DNA of 26,459 nt from Bacteroidales bacterium (GCA_023145955.1 JAGLDA010000041.1:1-26459); one strand, 5' to 3'; positions 1 through 7,476 are shown, counted from the first letter of the stretch. Numbers and translations: made by a program. The notes: generated by a model not told the origin, from the sequence alone.

Positions 1-2462
1 AGCAGCTTATTCCTTTTGTAAAACCAATGGGTGATGCTTTTAGAGTTATTGTTGGTGATTTTGTTACTACCGAAGATGGTACCGGAATTGTGCATATAGC
101 GCCTACTTTTGGTGCTGATGATGATAGGGTGGCTAAAACTGCTGGAATTGTGCCTTTAATATTGATAGATAAGGAAGGAACACGTTGCCCAATGGTTGAT
201 TTGGCAGGGCGTTTTTATAATATTGATAAGCTAGATGCTGAATTTGTTAAAGAATTTGTTAATGTTGATATTTATGCAGAGTATGCTGGTAGATATGTGA
301 AAAATGCATATGATAGCGAACTGGATGCTAAAGCTGTAACCTTAGATATTGATCTTTCGGTAATGCTTAAAAAGCAGAATAAAGCTTTCAAAGTTGAAAA
401 ACACGAGCATAATTATCCTCACTGTTGGCGTACTGATAAGCCAGTATTATATTATCCTTTAGATTCGTGGTTTGTGAAGACTACAAATTATAAGGATAGA
501 ATGCTTGAGCTTAATAAAACTATAAATTGGAAGCCAAAATCGACTGGCGAAGGTCGTTTTGGAAACTGGCTAGAAAATTTAGTAGATTGGAATCTAAGCC
601 GCTCACGTTTTTGGGGTGTGCCATTACCAATTTGGGTTAGCGAAGACAGAAAAGAGCAAATTTGTATTGGCTCAGCTGAAGAATTAAAGACGGAAATTGA
701 GAAATCAATGGCAGCAGGTTTTATGACTGAAAGCCCAATGGCTGATTTTGTACCTGGCGATATGTCAAAAGAGAATTACGATACTTTCGACTTCCACAAA
801 CCTTATGTTGATAGCATTTACCTAGTTTCTGAAACAGGTCAGAAGATGATTCGTGAGGCAGACCTTATAGATGTTTGGTTCGATTCTGGATCGATGCCTT
901 ATGCTCAATACCATTATCCATTTGAGAATAAAGAGATATTTGAAGAACAATTTCCTGCAGATTTTATTGCCGAAGGTGTAGATCAAACTCGTGGATGGTT
1001 CTTTACATTACACGCTATTGCAACAATGGTTTTTGATTCTGTGGCATACAAAAATGTAATTTCCAATGGTCTTGTGCTGGATAAAAAAGGCAATAAAATG
1101 TCGAAACGCCTAGGAAATGGTGTTAATCCTTTCGAAACTATTGAAAAGTATGGTGCTGACGCTACTCGTTGGTATATGATTACTAATGCGCAACCGTGGG
1201 ATAACTTGAAATTTGATACCTCAGGCATTACTGAGGTTCAGCGTAAGTTCTTTGGAACTATATATAATACCTATTCTTTCTTTGCGCTTTATGCCAATAT
1301 TGATGGCTTTAAATATGAAGAGGCAGATATTCCTTTTGCCAATAGACCCGAAATTGATAGATGGATTCTTTCGGAGCTAAACTCCCTTGTATTATTTGTT
1401 GAAAAATCTTATGATGAGTATGAGCCAACAAAGGCTGGTCGTGCAATACAGTATTTTGTGGATGCTCACCTTAGTAATTGGTATGTGCGTCTATCTCGTC
1501 GCCGTTTTTGGAAAGGAGATTATTCTACCGATAAAATATCGGCATATCAGACTTTGTATCGAGCTTTAACTACTATTGCTCAGCTGAGCTCTCCAATAGC
1601 GCCAATGTTTATGGATCGTTTATATCAGGATTTAAATAACTTGAGCAAGAAAAATGAGGCAGAATCTATTCACCTTACCGATTGGTATAATGCTAATGTT
1701 GACGAAGTGGATAAGCAATTAGAAGAGCGTATGCAAATGGCGCAAAGTTATTCTTCAATGGTGCTAAGTCTTAGAAAAATTAATAAAATCCGTGTACGTC
1801 AGCCTTTACAGAAAATAATGATTCCTGTAAGTGGTAATGATATGCAAGCTCAGATAGAAAAGGTTAAAGACCTAATACTTTCGGAAGTGAATGTTAAGGA
1901 GCTGGAGTTTTTAACTGAGGATAGTGATATTCTGGTAAAGCAAATTAAGCCTAATTTCAAGACTTTAGGGCCTAAGTATGGCAAAAAGATGAAGCAAATT
2001 GCAGCAGCTATTAATAAATTAACTGCTGAAAGTATTAAGAAAATAGAAAAAAATGGTGTTTATACCCTTGATATTGAAGGAGAGTTGCTGCAAATAGATA
2101 GTGCAGATGTAGAGATAACTACTCAAGATATTCCTGGCTGGGCTGTTACTAATATGGGTGAATTTACTGTGGCTCTTGATATTTCAATTAGTGAGAAATT
2201 ATTAAATGAAGGCATAGCAAGAGAATTTATCAACCGCATTCAGAACCTCAGAAAGGATAGTGGATTTGATGTTACGGATAAAATTAACATTAAGATATTA
2301 ATAAATGATTCAGTTTTTGGTGTGATTAATGATAATTTAGATTATATTTGTTCGGAAACATTAACGGAAAATCTGGAATGGGTTGATGGCAATATTGTTG
2401 ATGCAATGGAGTTAGACTTGGGAAGTGATATTGTTGTTAAGGTTATAGTAGAAAAAGTATAA
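1..2462 (+). CDS. ileS: Isoleucyl-tRNA synthetase, 5'-truncated by window edge
   Basis: Charges tRNA-Ile with isoleucine in the cytoplasm. The reading frame is already open at base 3, so the start and the HIGH signature lie outside; about 819 codons remain of a protein usually above 1,000 residues in this phylum. Seen in order: a GTGIVHIAPTFGADD segment of the CP1 editing domain, the WGVPLPIW and WFDSGSMPYAQYHYPF blocks of the class I catalytic core, the KMSKR signature at 1095-1109, the helical anticodon-binding domain, and a C-terminal extension that lacks the zinc-binding cysteines of the E. coli type. KMSKR rather than KMSKS suggests the eukaryote-like IleRS class; that class assignment is inference from a partial protein. 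It is followed at 230 bp by the TraR/DksA-type gene, a neighbourhood common in Bacteroidota. The family call is certain. Confidence 0.97.
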   Translation, partial: QLIPFVKPMGDAFRVIVGDFVTTEDGTGIVHIAPTFGADDDRVAKTAGIVPLILIDKEGTRCPMVDLAGRFYNIDKLDAEFVKEFVNVDIYAEYAGRYVKNAYDSELDAKAVTLDIDLSVMLKKQNKAFKVEKHEHNYPHCWRTDKPVLYYPLDSWFVKTTNYKDRMLELNKTINWKPKSTGEGRFGNWLENLVDWNLSRSRFWGVPLPIWVSEDRKEQICIGSAEELKTEIEKSMAAGFMTESPMADFVPGDMSKENYDTFDFHKPYVDSIYLVSETGQKMIREADLIDVWFDSGSMPYAQYHYPFENKEIFEEQFPADFIAEGVDQTRGWFFTLHAIATMVFDSVAYKNVISNGLVLDKKGNKMSKRLGNGVNPFETIEKYGADATRWYMITNAQPWDNLKFDTSGITEVQRKFFGTIYNTYSFFALYANIDGFKYEEADIPFANRPEIDRWILSELNSLVLFVEKSYDEYEPTKAGRAIQYFVDAHLSNWYVRLSRRRFWKGDYSTDKISAYQTLYRALTTIAQLSSPIAPMFMDRLYQDLNNLSKKNEAESIHLTDWYNANVDEVDKQLEERMQMAQSYSSMVLSLRKINKIRVRQPLQKIMIPVSGNDMQAQIEKVKDLILSEVNVKELEFLTEDSDILVKQIKPNFKTLGPKYGKKMKQIAAAINKLTAESIKKIEKNGVYTLDIEGELLQIDSADVEITTQDIPGWAVTNMGEFTVALDISISEKLLNEGIAREFINRIQNLRKDSGFDVTDKINIKILINDSVFGVINDNLDYICSETLTENLEWVDGNIVDAMELDLGSDIVVKVIVEKV

Positions 2463-2489
2463 GTTATACTAATATTAAATTTTAAAGAT

Positions 2490-2504
2490 ATGAAACATCC
2501 ATGA
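2490..2504 (+). other. Four-codon upstream ORF (MKHP)
   Basis: ATG AAA CAT CCA TGA lies in the first copy of the repeated leader, with the same upstream 13 bases as the real TraR/DksA start. Because that context works for the downstream gene, ribosomes could start here and terminate after four codons. A role as a leader peptide or decoy start site is inference; it may equally be a decayed duplicate of the gene start. Confidence 0.3.
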
Positions 2505-2588
2505 TTAAAATAATTATTAAACTCACAAGAAGATGATTATTTTTATCATAAGATGCTGCATATCACCGAATTAATAAATTTTAAACAT

Positions 2589-2603
2589 ATGAAACGAACA
2601 TGA
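2589..2603 (+). other. Four-codon upstream ORF (MKRT)
   Basis: ATG AAA CGA ACA TGA lies in the second copy of the repeated leader, one base different from the copy at the real start. It has the same length and the same first two codons as the MKHP frame 99 bp upstream, although the later codons differ. A short inverted repeat follows (CATGAC at 2599-2604 against GTCATG at 2633-2638, with GACC/GGTC inside at 2623-2635), so the second stop sits at the base of a possible hairpin. Confidence 0.3.
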
Positions 2604-2691
2604 CAAATTTTAATCTTATTTTGACCTGTAGGGTCATGATTAAAATATTGTTATGTGACTACATAGTACCTAATTAATAAATTTTAAAGAT

Positions 2692-3084
2692 ATGAAAGAA
2701 GAAATTAGAAGCGAAAGATATACAGATGAAGATCTTGTTGAATTTAAAGAGCTTATTGAAACTAAGCTTGGAGAGGCCAAAGATAATTTAGAGCTCTTAA
2801 TAGAAGCTTATACTAATAATGGAAATGGCACAGAAGATACTGCCCCAAGCTTTAAAGTGTTGGAAGAAGGTAACTCTGTTAGGTCAAAAGAGGAAAATGC
2901 TCAAATGGCAGCACGTCAGCAAAAGTTTATAAAAAATCTTGAGAACGCACTGCTTCGTATTGAAAATAAAACTTATGGTGTATGCCGTGAAACAGGAACT
3001 TTAATTTCTAAAGAACGCCTTCGTTCAGTTCCTCATGCTACTCTTAGTATTGAAGCTAAAAATACACAAAACAGAAGAAGATAA
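2692..3084 (+). CDS. TraR/DksA-family regulator with incomplete zinc finger
   Basis: A 130-residue protein of the TraR/DksA family, whose members enter the secondary channel of RNA polymerase and tune transcription, often with ppGpp. Residues 10-90 form a charged helical hairpin, and residues 95-123 (YGVCRETGTLISKERLRSVP and following) are the C-terminal DksA-like segment. Cys98 is the only cysteine in the protein, so the four-cysteine zinc site of E. coli DksA cannot form; Bacteroidota homologues commonly show this degenerate form, so it is probably not a defect. The start at 2692 is set by the third copy of the repeated leader. A strong hairpin terminator follows, separating it from lspA. 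Family membership is secure; calling it functionally DksA would go too far. Confidence 0.9.
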   Translation: MKEEIRSERYTDEDLVEFKELIETKLGEAKDNLELLIEAYTNNGNGTEDTAPSFKVLEEGNSVRSKEENAQMAARQQKFIKNLENALLRIENKTYGVCRETGTLISKERLRSVPHATLSIEAKNTQNRRR

Positions 3085-3142
3085 TAATACATCCTTCTTT
3101 TGAATTTATTAGAGTAAAAGAATAATGTCCTAACTAGGGCAT

Positions 3143-3174
3143 AAAAATGCTGCCTTTTTTTATGCAGCATTTTT
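3143..3174 (+). terminator. Rho-independent terminator after TraR/DksA gene
   Basis: A perfect 11-bp inverted repeat pairs 3143-3153 (AAAAATGCTGC) with 3164-3174 around a 10-base loop. The left arm starts with five A and the right arm ends in five T. It ends the ileS/TraR-DksA unit and implies a separate promoter for lspA. Confidence 0.8.
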
Positions 3175-3240
3175 GTCATTATTAAAATCTATATTGTAAT
3201 TAATGGCAAAAGAATAATTATTAATATTAAGAGATAAGAA

Positions 3241-3894
3241 GTGAAAAAACCAATAATACTAGTATTTATAGTTTTGTTTTTGGACCAAGTATTAAAGATT
3301 TGGGTAAAAACAAATATGTCGCTGGGTGATTCAATTCCAATGTTAGGAGACTGGTTTTTTATTCACTTTGTGGAGAATAAAGGCATGGCTTTTGGCTGGC
3401 AATTATTTGGTGGAGGTGGTTTTGGTAAGATTTTCCTAAGTATATTCCGCATCTTTGCTGTTGGAGCAATATCCTACTATCTATATCTTATTGTAAAGTA
3501 TAAAAAGCACCCGATATTTATTTATAGTGTTGCACTTGTATTAGCAGGAGCCCTTGGTAATATTATTGATAGTCTTTTCTATGGTTTAATATTTGAAGAA
3601 TCGGGACCTTTTACTATTGCGCATATTTTCCCTGATGGTGGAGGTTATGGGGAGTTTTTGCATGGTAAGGTAGTTGATATGTTTTATTTTCCACTTTTTG
3701 AAGGTTATTACCCCAAATGGGTTCCTTGGGTTGGTGGGGATTATTTCCAGTTTTTTAGACCAGTTTTTAATATTGCTGATGCTGCAATTACTGTAGGAGT
3801 AACAGTATTAGTGTTAGGTCAGAAAAAATTCTTTGCTGAAGAGCCTAATTTGAATTATGATAATACCAATGATTATATTGATAACGTTGAGTAA
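3241..3894 (+). CDS. lspA: Lipoprotein signal peptidase (signal peptidase II)
   Basis: An inner-membrane aspartyl protease that removes the signal peptide from prolipoproteins after lipid attachment to the +1 cysteine. The 217 residues hold four hydrophobic segments and the family's conserved blocks: Asp15 in FLDQVLKIWVK, the FVENKGMAFG block (43-52), GNIID (106-110), and the two catalytic aspartates, Asp146 in GKVVDMFYFP and Asp180 in FNIADAAITVG. It is longer than the roughly 160-residue E. coli enzyme, mainly through an insertion at about 115-145 and 152-172, a form often seen in Bacteroidota. I use the GTG at 3241 because translation from it gives the N-terminal helix with a purine-rich AAGAGATAAG upstream. 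Its substrates likely include the lipoproteins at 9058, 15172, 18938 and 21061. The C-terminal tail is acidic. Confidence 0.96.
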   Translation: MKKPIILVFIVLFLDQVLKIWVKTNMSLGDSIPMLGDWFFIHFVENKGMAFGWQLFGGGGFGKIFLSIFRIFAVGAISYYLYLIVKYKKHPIFIYSVALVLAGALGNIIDSLFYGLIFEESGPFTIAHIFPDGGGYGEFLHGKVVDMFYFPLFEGYYPKWVPWVGGDYFQFFRPVFNIADAAITVGVTVLVLGQKKFFAEEPNLNYDNTNDYIDNVE

Positions 3895-3955
3895 TTGCAC
3901 CTTATTTAATCCATAAATTTCATAAAATTGATTTCATTATTAAGCTAATTGATTT

Positions 3956-4795
3956 ATGCAAAAAACCACAAAAATAACCTTAGGCTTCTCGTCATGTCCC
4001 AATGATACTTTTATATTTGACGCCATGATTCATGGCAAAATTGATACTGAAGGCTTAGGGTTTGATTTAATAATTGAAGATGTAGAAGAATTAAATAAGC
4101 GAGCTTTTAATAATGAGCTTGATGTTACTAAAATAAGCTTTAATGCATATACTCACCTAGTAAATAAGTATATTCTATTAGACTCTGGAGCTGCTTTAGG
4201 AGAGAATTGTGGGCCACTTATTATATCTAAAAAAGATATCTCAATGAGTGATATTAAGGATAAAGTAATTGCAATTCCTGGAAAAAATACTACAGCAAAT
4301 TTATTAATGACTCTTGCTTTTCCTGAGCATAAAAACAAGCGAGAGATGCTTTTTTCAGATATTGAAAAAGCAATAATTGATGGAGATGTTGATGCTGGCT
4401 TAATAATTCATGAAAGTAGATTTACCTATAAAGATAAGGGTCTTAAAAAAATTCTTGATATTGGAGAGTATTGGGAAGATTCTACAGGTACACCAACCCC
4501 TTTGGGTGGAATAATTATTAAAAGAAACTTAGGCAACGATTTAATTAACAAAGTGAACAGAGTGCTTCGTCGTAGTGTGGAGTTTGCTTTTAAAAATCCA
4601 AAAAGTGGAATCGATTTTATTAAGGAGCACTCTCAAGAGATGAGTGAAGAAGTTATGTATAAACATATAGCTTTATATGTAAATAATTATAGTTTGGAAC
4701 TGGGAGTTAAAGGAAAGCAAGCTGTAGAACGGTTATTTTTAGAATCGGAAAAAGCAGGGCTAATAGAACATGAAAATCAAAACCTATTTTTGTAA
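3956..4795 (+). CDS. mqnD: 1,4-dihydroxy-6-naphthoate synthase
   Basis: Catalyses the step of the futalosine menaquinone pathway that converts cyclic dehypoxanthinyl futalosine to 1,4-dihydroxy-6-naphthoate. The 279 residues begin with the family hallmark LGFSSCPNDTFIFDAMIHG (9-27), continue with DVTKISFNAY (56-65) and GPLIISKK (86-93), and carry IHESRFTY at 151-158; His152 corresponds to the histidine described as catalytic in Thermus MqnD. The TGTPTPLGG block (177-185) is also family-typical. The fold is that of a periplasmic-binding-protein type II domain, but there is no signal peptide, as expected for a cytoplasmic enzyme. No other mqn gene is in the window. It stands alone between lspA (61 bp upstream) and its own terminator. 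An ABC-transporter binding protein is the main alternative and is disfavoured by the missing signal peptide and the motif matches. Confidence 0.95.
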   Translation: MQKTTKITLGFSSCPNDTFIFDAMIHGKIDTEGLGFDLIIEDVEELNKRAFNNELDVTKISFNAYTHLVNKYILLDSGAALGENCGPLIISKKDISMSDIKDKVIAIPGKNTTANLLMTLAFPEHKNKREMLFSDIEKAIIDGDVDAGLIIHESRFTYKDKGLKKILDIGEYWEDSTGTPTPLGGIIIKRNLGNDLINKVNRVLRRSVEFAFKNPKSGIDFIKEHSQEMSEEVMYKHIALYVNNYSLELGVKGKQAVERLFLESEKAGLIEHENQNLFL

Positions 4796-4801
4796 ATAAA
4801 A

Positions 4802-4828
4802 AAAAGCCAAGTTTACCGCTTGGCTTTT
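4802..4828 (+). terminator. Rho-independent terminator after mqnD
   Basis: A perfect 10-bp stem pairs 4802-4811 (AAAAGCCAAG) with 4819-4828 (CTTGGCTTTT) around a 7-base loop, 7 bases after the mqnD stop codon. The A-rich left side and T-rich right side would let it work in both directions. Confidence 0.85.
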
Positions 4829-5060
4829 CACTGTTTATTTATTAATTAGTGATTCGATATTATAATTGTATGACAAACATTATATTAACTGCATTGGCAG
4901 TAAAACAAATCATTATATGATTGTTTATTAGCACTAAAGGAACTTTGTATGGTAGGAAATAAATACCGAATCCAATGCAACAAAAATATTTATTCCATTG
5001 ATTTTATTTGTGAGTATTATTGCCTTAATTGAATAGGTAAATTACCTGTTTAAAATGAAA
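4829..5060. other. Gene-free stretch with several small dyads
   Basis: No plausible coding region is seen. The stretch has short inverted repeats: ACTGC/GCAGT at 4888-4901 with an ATTG loop, an 11/10-base arm pair at 4903-4926 with one bulged A and a TAT loop, and AGGTAA-A-TTACCT at 5035-5047. These could be chance in AT-rich DNA, remains of a lost gene, or parts of a small structured RNA. I see no match to a known RNA family. The stretch on the other side of the tRNA, 5233-5454, also shows nothing I can name. Confidence 0.35.
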
Positions 5061-5094
5061 ATAGCCCAACGAATTATATAATTCATTGGGCTAT
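5061..5094 (-). terminator. Terminator of the tRNA-Phe transcript
   Basis: A 9-bp stem (5061-5069 with 5086-5094) continues after one C/A mismatch into a 5-bp stem (5071-5075 with 5080-5084) and a four-base loop. It starts 10 bases beyond the 3' end of the tRNA on the same strand, followed on the minus strand by a short T-rich run, so it most likely ends the single-tRNA transcript. Confidence 0.75.
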
Positions 5095-5103
5095 ACTTAT
5101 AAG

Positions 5104-5176
5104 TGGGACCACCTGGACTTGAACCAGGGACACACGGATTTTCAGTCCGATGCTCTACCAACTGAGCTATGATCCC
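5104..5176 (-). tRNA. tRNA-Phe (anticodon GAA)
   Basis: The minus strand folds into a 73-base cloverleaf. Acceptor arm: GGGATCA with TGGTCCC, including one T-G wobble, and discriminator A. D arm: GCTC/GAGC. Anticodon stem TCGGA/TCCGT with loop CTGAAAA, placing GAA at 5143-5141. Variable loop of five bases. T arm: CCTGG/CCAGG with loop TTCAAGT. CCA is not encoded; the next bases are CTT, so CCA must be added enzymatically. The outermost anticodon-stem pair (27-43) is a T-T mismatch. It is a single tRNA with a promoter at 5199-5232 and a terminator at 5061-5094. Confidence 0.97.
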
Positions 5177-5198
5177 TCTTTTGCTGGTTAAGCGGCTG

Positions 5199-5232
5199 CA
5201 AAGATAATATCTTTTTTTTGTTTTCAAACAAA
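5199..5232 (-). promoter_or_regulatory. Bacteroidota-type promoter for tRNA-Phe
   Basis: On the minus strand TATCTTTG (5206-5199) matches the TAnnTTTG -7 element exactly, and TTTGTTTG (5232-5225) offers a -33 element 18 bases upstream. Transcription would begin near 5192, some 15 bases before the mature tRNA 5' end. This is the best-formed promoter in the window. Confidence 0.75.
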
Positions 5233-5454
5233 TAATTCTAATTATTCTATAAAAAAAGTGTTTATGCTTAGCTACCTTTTTATAATCAGGGTGTTATAAA
5301 TTGAATAGAGGGCTATTTTGGATTATATGTTAGCCATTATTTATAGTATAGTAGCATGTTTTGTTGTTTGTAATCGTATAGTTATTGTTAAATAAATACC
5401 TATTTGCCAATGTTTCTTATTCAAAACATGTACTTATGCAACGATAATAATACT

Positions 5455-5462
5455 TACATTTG
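5455..5462 (+). promoter_or_regulatory. Candidate promoter (-7 element) of coaX
   Basis: TACATTTG matches TAnnTTTG and ends 21 bases before the coaX ATG, which implies a leader of roughly 15 bases. I see no convincing -33 element. The same eight bases recur before the ppiD-like gene at 11119. Confidence 0.55.
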
Positions 5463-5483
5463 CGCAAACTAAAGTAATAATAA

Positions 5484-6215
5484 ATGCATTTGATTCTTGA
5501 TTTTGGAAATACATATCAAAAATGTGCCGTTTTCGATAAAGAAAAGATGGTTTCCTTAGAGAAATTTGAGGACATTTGTAAAAATGATATTATAGGATTT
5601 GTTAAAAAGCATCCTAAATTGAGCTCTTGTATTATTTCTTCGGTAATAAATACTCCAATTGATATAATTGAGTTCCTTAAAAAAGAATTTAAATATACAG
5701 AGCTTGGAGCGAATACTGCAATTCCTATTAAAAATAAATACTCGACACCTGAAACATTAGGGAAAGATAGATTAGCAGCTGCAGTAGCTATTAATTCATT
5801 GGCAAATGACGAGAACACGCTTTCTATAGATATTGGTACAGCTATAAAATTCGATTTTGTTAGTAAACATGGCGAATATTTGGGTGGAAGTATATCTCCA
5901 GGCTTGTTTTTAAGATTTAAAGCCTTACATACTTTTACTGCAAAACTTCCGTTAGTGGGTTATAATAATTTGCATGAACTAATAGGTGATAATACTGAAA
6001 GCTCAATATTATCAGGGGTTATGAACGGTGCAATAGCAGAAATAAATACATTTATAGAGTTATATAAAAGTAAATATAGCAATCTAAAAATATTTATTAC
6101 AGGAGGAGAGAGTATTTATTTTGAAAATCACTTAAAAAGTGACATATTTGCCGTTTCAAATTTGGTTCTAATAGGCCTAAACGAAATATTAAGATTTAAT
6201 GAAACAAAGTTCTGA
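5484..6215 (+). CDS. coaX: Type III pantothenate kinase
   Basis: Phosphorylates pantothenate with ATP, the first step of coenzyme A synthesis, in the cytoplasm. The 243 residues fit the type III family (about 240-260) and the ASKHA fold: LDFGNT at 5-10 with Asp6 in the phosphate-binding loop, GKDR at 93-96 for pantothenate and dimer contacts, IDIGTA at 115-120, GGSISPG at 134-140, and a TGGE glycine turn near 206. Type III enzymes typically need a monovalent cation and are not inhibited by CoA; this is family knowledge. The gene is first in the envelope block and its last 17 bases overlap the start of the next gene in another frame, so translation of the two may be coupled. Confidence 0.96.
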   Translation: MHLILDFGNTYQKCAVFDKEKMVSLEKFEDICKNDIIGFVKKHPKLSSCIISSVINTPIDIIEFLKKEFKYTELGANTAIPIKNKYSTPETLGKDRLAAAVAINSLANDENTLSIDIGTAIKFDFVSKHGEYLGGSISPGLFLRFKALHTFTAKLPLVGYNNLHELIGDNTESSILSGVMNGAIAEINTFIELYKSKYSNLKIFITGGESIYFENHLKSDIFAVSNLVLIGLNEILRFNETKF

Positions 6216-7476
6216 TTATAAGATATATACAATTGTTAGCGTTTTATTATTGCTAGTTACAATTACGGCCGTTGGTCAAGTAAGAATGGAATCTCCATAC
6301 TCTAGATTTGGTTTGGGTGATGTAAATCACGGTTATAATGTATTTCAGTCTTCTATGGGTGGTGCTTCGTATGGAGTAATAGACCCGCATAGAATTAGTT
6401 CAATTAATCCAGCCTCATACGCTAAAATTGATACGGGAAGTTTTGTTTTTAATGCAGCTTTTGATGGCGCTTTTATGGATTCCAGAACAACAGCGGAAAG
6501 TACTACTTCCAATTATTTCAATATGAGTTACTTTAATGTTGCATTCCCTATTACTGGGTGGTGGCGAACTAGTATTGGCCTGCTTCCATATTCTACTGTT
6601 GGTTATAATCTTAATACTTATACCCAAGTTGATTCTATTGGAGATGTGAGATTAGGATATATTGGCGATGGAGGTGTTACAGAAGTTTATTGGGGTAATG
6701 CATTTAATATTTATAAAGGATTGTCAGTAGGTTTTAATACCTCGTTTTTATTCGGTGGAGTTAACCTTGCCCAAGAGAGTGAGCTATTAGATCATTCTTT
6801 AGCATTTAAATATAGAATTAAGAATACAGTGGATTTAAGAGCCTTACATTTTGATTTTGGTATACAGTACGATACAAAATTTGGAAAAAATGAAGATTAT
6901 TTTCTTGGACTAGGCTTTGTATATTCTCCAGAGCAATCATTAAATGGTACCGAAAATTCCATTGGAATTACCTATACTGGTGGAGGCGAAGGCTTTGAGT
7001 ATGTTAAAGATACTATGTTTATTATAGATAATGGTACAGGAAGTATTATAATACCACAGAAAATTGGTGGAGGTTTTAGTATTGGTAAAACTGATAAATG
7101 GATGTTTGCTTTTGATGCTACTTTTGAAGAGTACAGTGAGTTTGTGATGCTTAATGGAGAGAAAATGTTTACTAATAGTTTAAGATATAATGTTGGTGGC
7201 CAGTATTTCATTGGTAGCTACGCACTTAATTTTGGTGCTAATTATAATAATTCATACTTAACTATTAACGAAACAGATATAAATGAGTTTGGCATAAGCT
7301 TTGGAGTAGGGTTCCCACTTAAAAGCACCACAACCTTGGTCTCGTATGTCGATTTGTCTGTAGAAGCTGGTAGAAGAGGTACTACAAGTAATAACCTTAT
7401 TGAACAAGATTTTATTAAAGTTAAATTGGGTATTAATATAAGAAATACGTGGTTTAGAAGACCTAAATATTTATAG
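6199..7476 (+). CDS. Outer-membrane beta-barrel-like protein of the coaX-lptC block
   Basis: A 425-residue exported protein. A signal peptide with a hydrophobic core at about 10-25 (cleavage probably near residue 26) precedes SPYSRFGLGDV, a motif I recognise from Bacteroidota outer-membrane proteins encoded beside coaX. The rest alternates aromatic and small residues in amphipathic strands, rich in glycine, and ends in an FRRPKYL tail with strand-like segments before it. This suggests a barrel loosely like FadL/PorV transporters, but no transport substrate can be named. It starts inside coaX (17-base overlap) and lies 14 bases before the TPR gene, so coaX, this gene and the TPR gene probably share one mRNA. 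Family function is unknown; export and beta structure are well supported. Confidence 0.75.
   Translation: MKQSSDYKIYTIVSVLLLLVTITAVGQVRMESPYSRFGLGDVNHGYNVFQSSMGGASYGVIDPHRISSINPASYAKIDTGSFVFNAAFDGAFMDSRTTAESTTSNYFNMSYFNVAFPITGWWRTSIGLLPYSTVGYNLNTYTQVDSIGDVRLGYIGDGGVTEVYWGNAFNIYKGLSVGFNTSFLFGGVNLAQESELLDHSLAFKYRIKNTVDLRALHFDFGIQYDTKFGKNEDYFLGLGFVYSPEQSLNGTENSIGITYTGGGEGFEYVKDTMFIIDNGTGSIIIPQKIGGGFSIGKTDKWMFAFDATFEEYSEFVMLNGEKMFTNSLRYNVGGQYFIGSYALNFGANYNNSYLTINETDINEFGISFGVGFPLKSTTTLVSYVDLSVEAGRRGTTSNNLIEQDFIKVKLGINIRNTWFRRPKYL

Larger units (their letters stand above)
2477..2697 (+). repeat. Three spaced copies of a 19-nt leader / start-codon motif
   Basis: A 19-nt sequence, AAATTTTAAAGATATGAAA, occurs at 2477-2495 and 2679-2697 without change and at 2576-2594 with one G-to-C change. 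The copies are spaced 99 and 103 bp apart. The third copy contains the true start codon of the TraR/DksA gene at 2692; the first two place an ATG in the same context, each followed by two sense-like codons and an early stop. A second repeat, CATGATTAAAATA, occurs at 2500-2512 and 2635-2647. The repeats are direct observation; whether they act in regulation or are remains of a tandem duplication is unknown. Confidence 0.85.

Noticed and set aside
1387..1569. A 60-codon plus-strand frame inside ileS
   Set aside because: It is a shifted frame of the catalytic/anticodon region of ileS, which is unbroken in its own frame.
5042..5227. A 61-codon minus-strand frame with IAQLVEHRTENPCVPGSSPG
   Set aside because: It is the translation of the tRNA-Phe gene and its flanks, a well-known false protein; the cloverleaf explains the sequence fully.
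6199..6215. coaX overlap as a sign of a frameshift or fusion
   Set aside because: coaX has its normal length and the next gene has a proper signal peptide from its ATG, so a 17-base overlap of two intact genes is the simplest reading.
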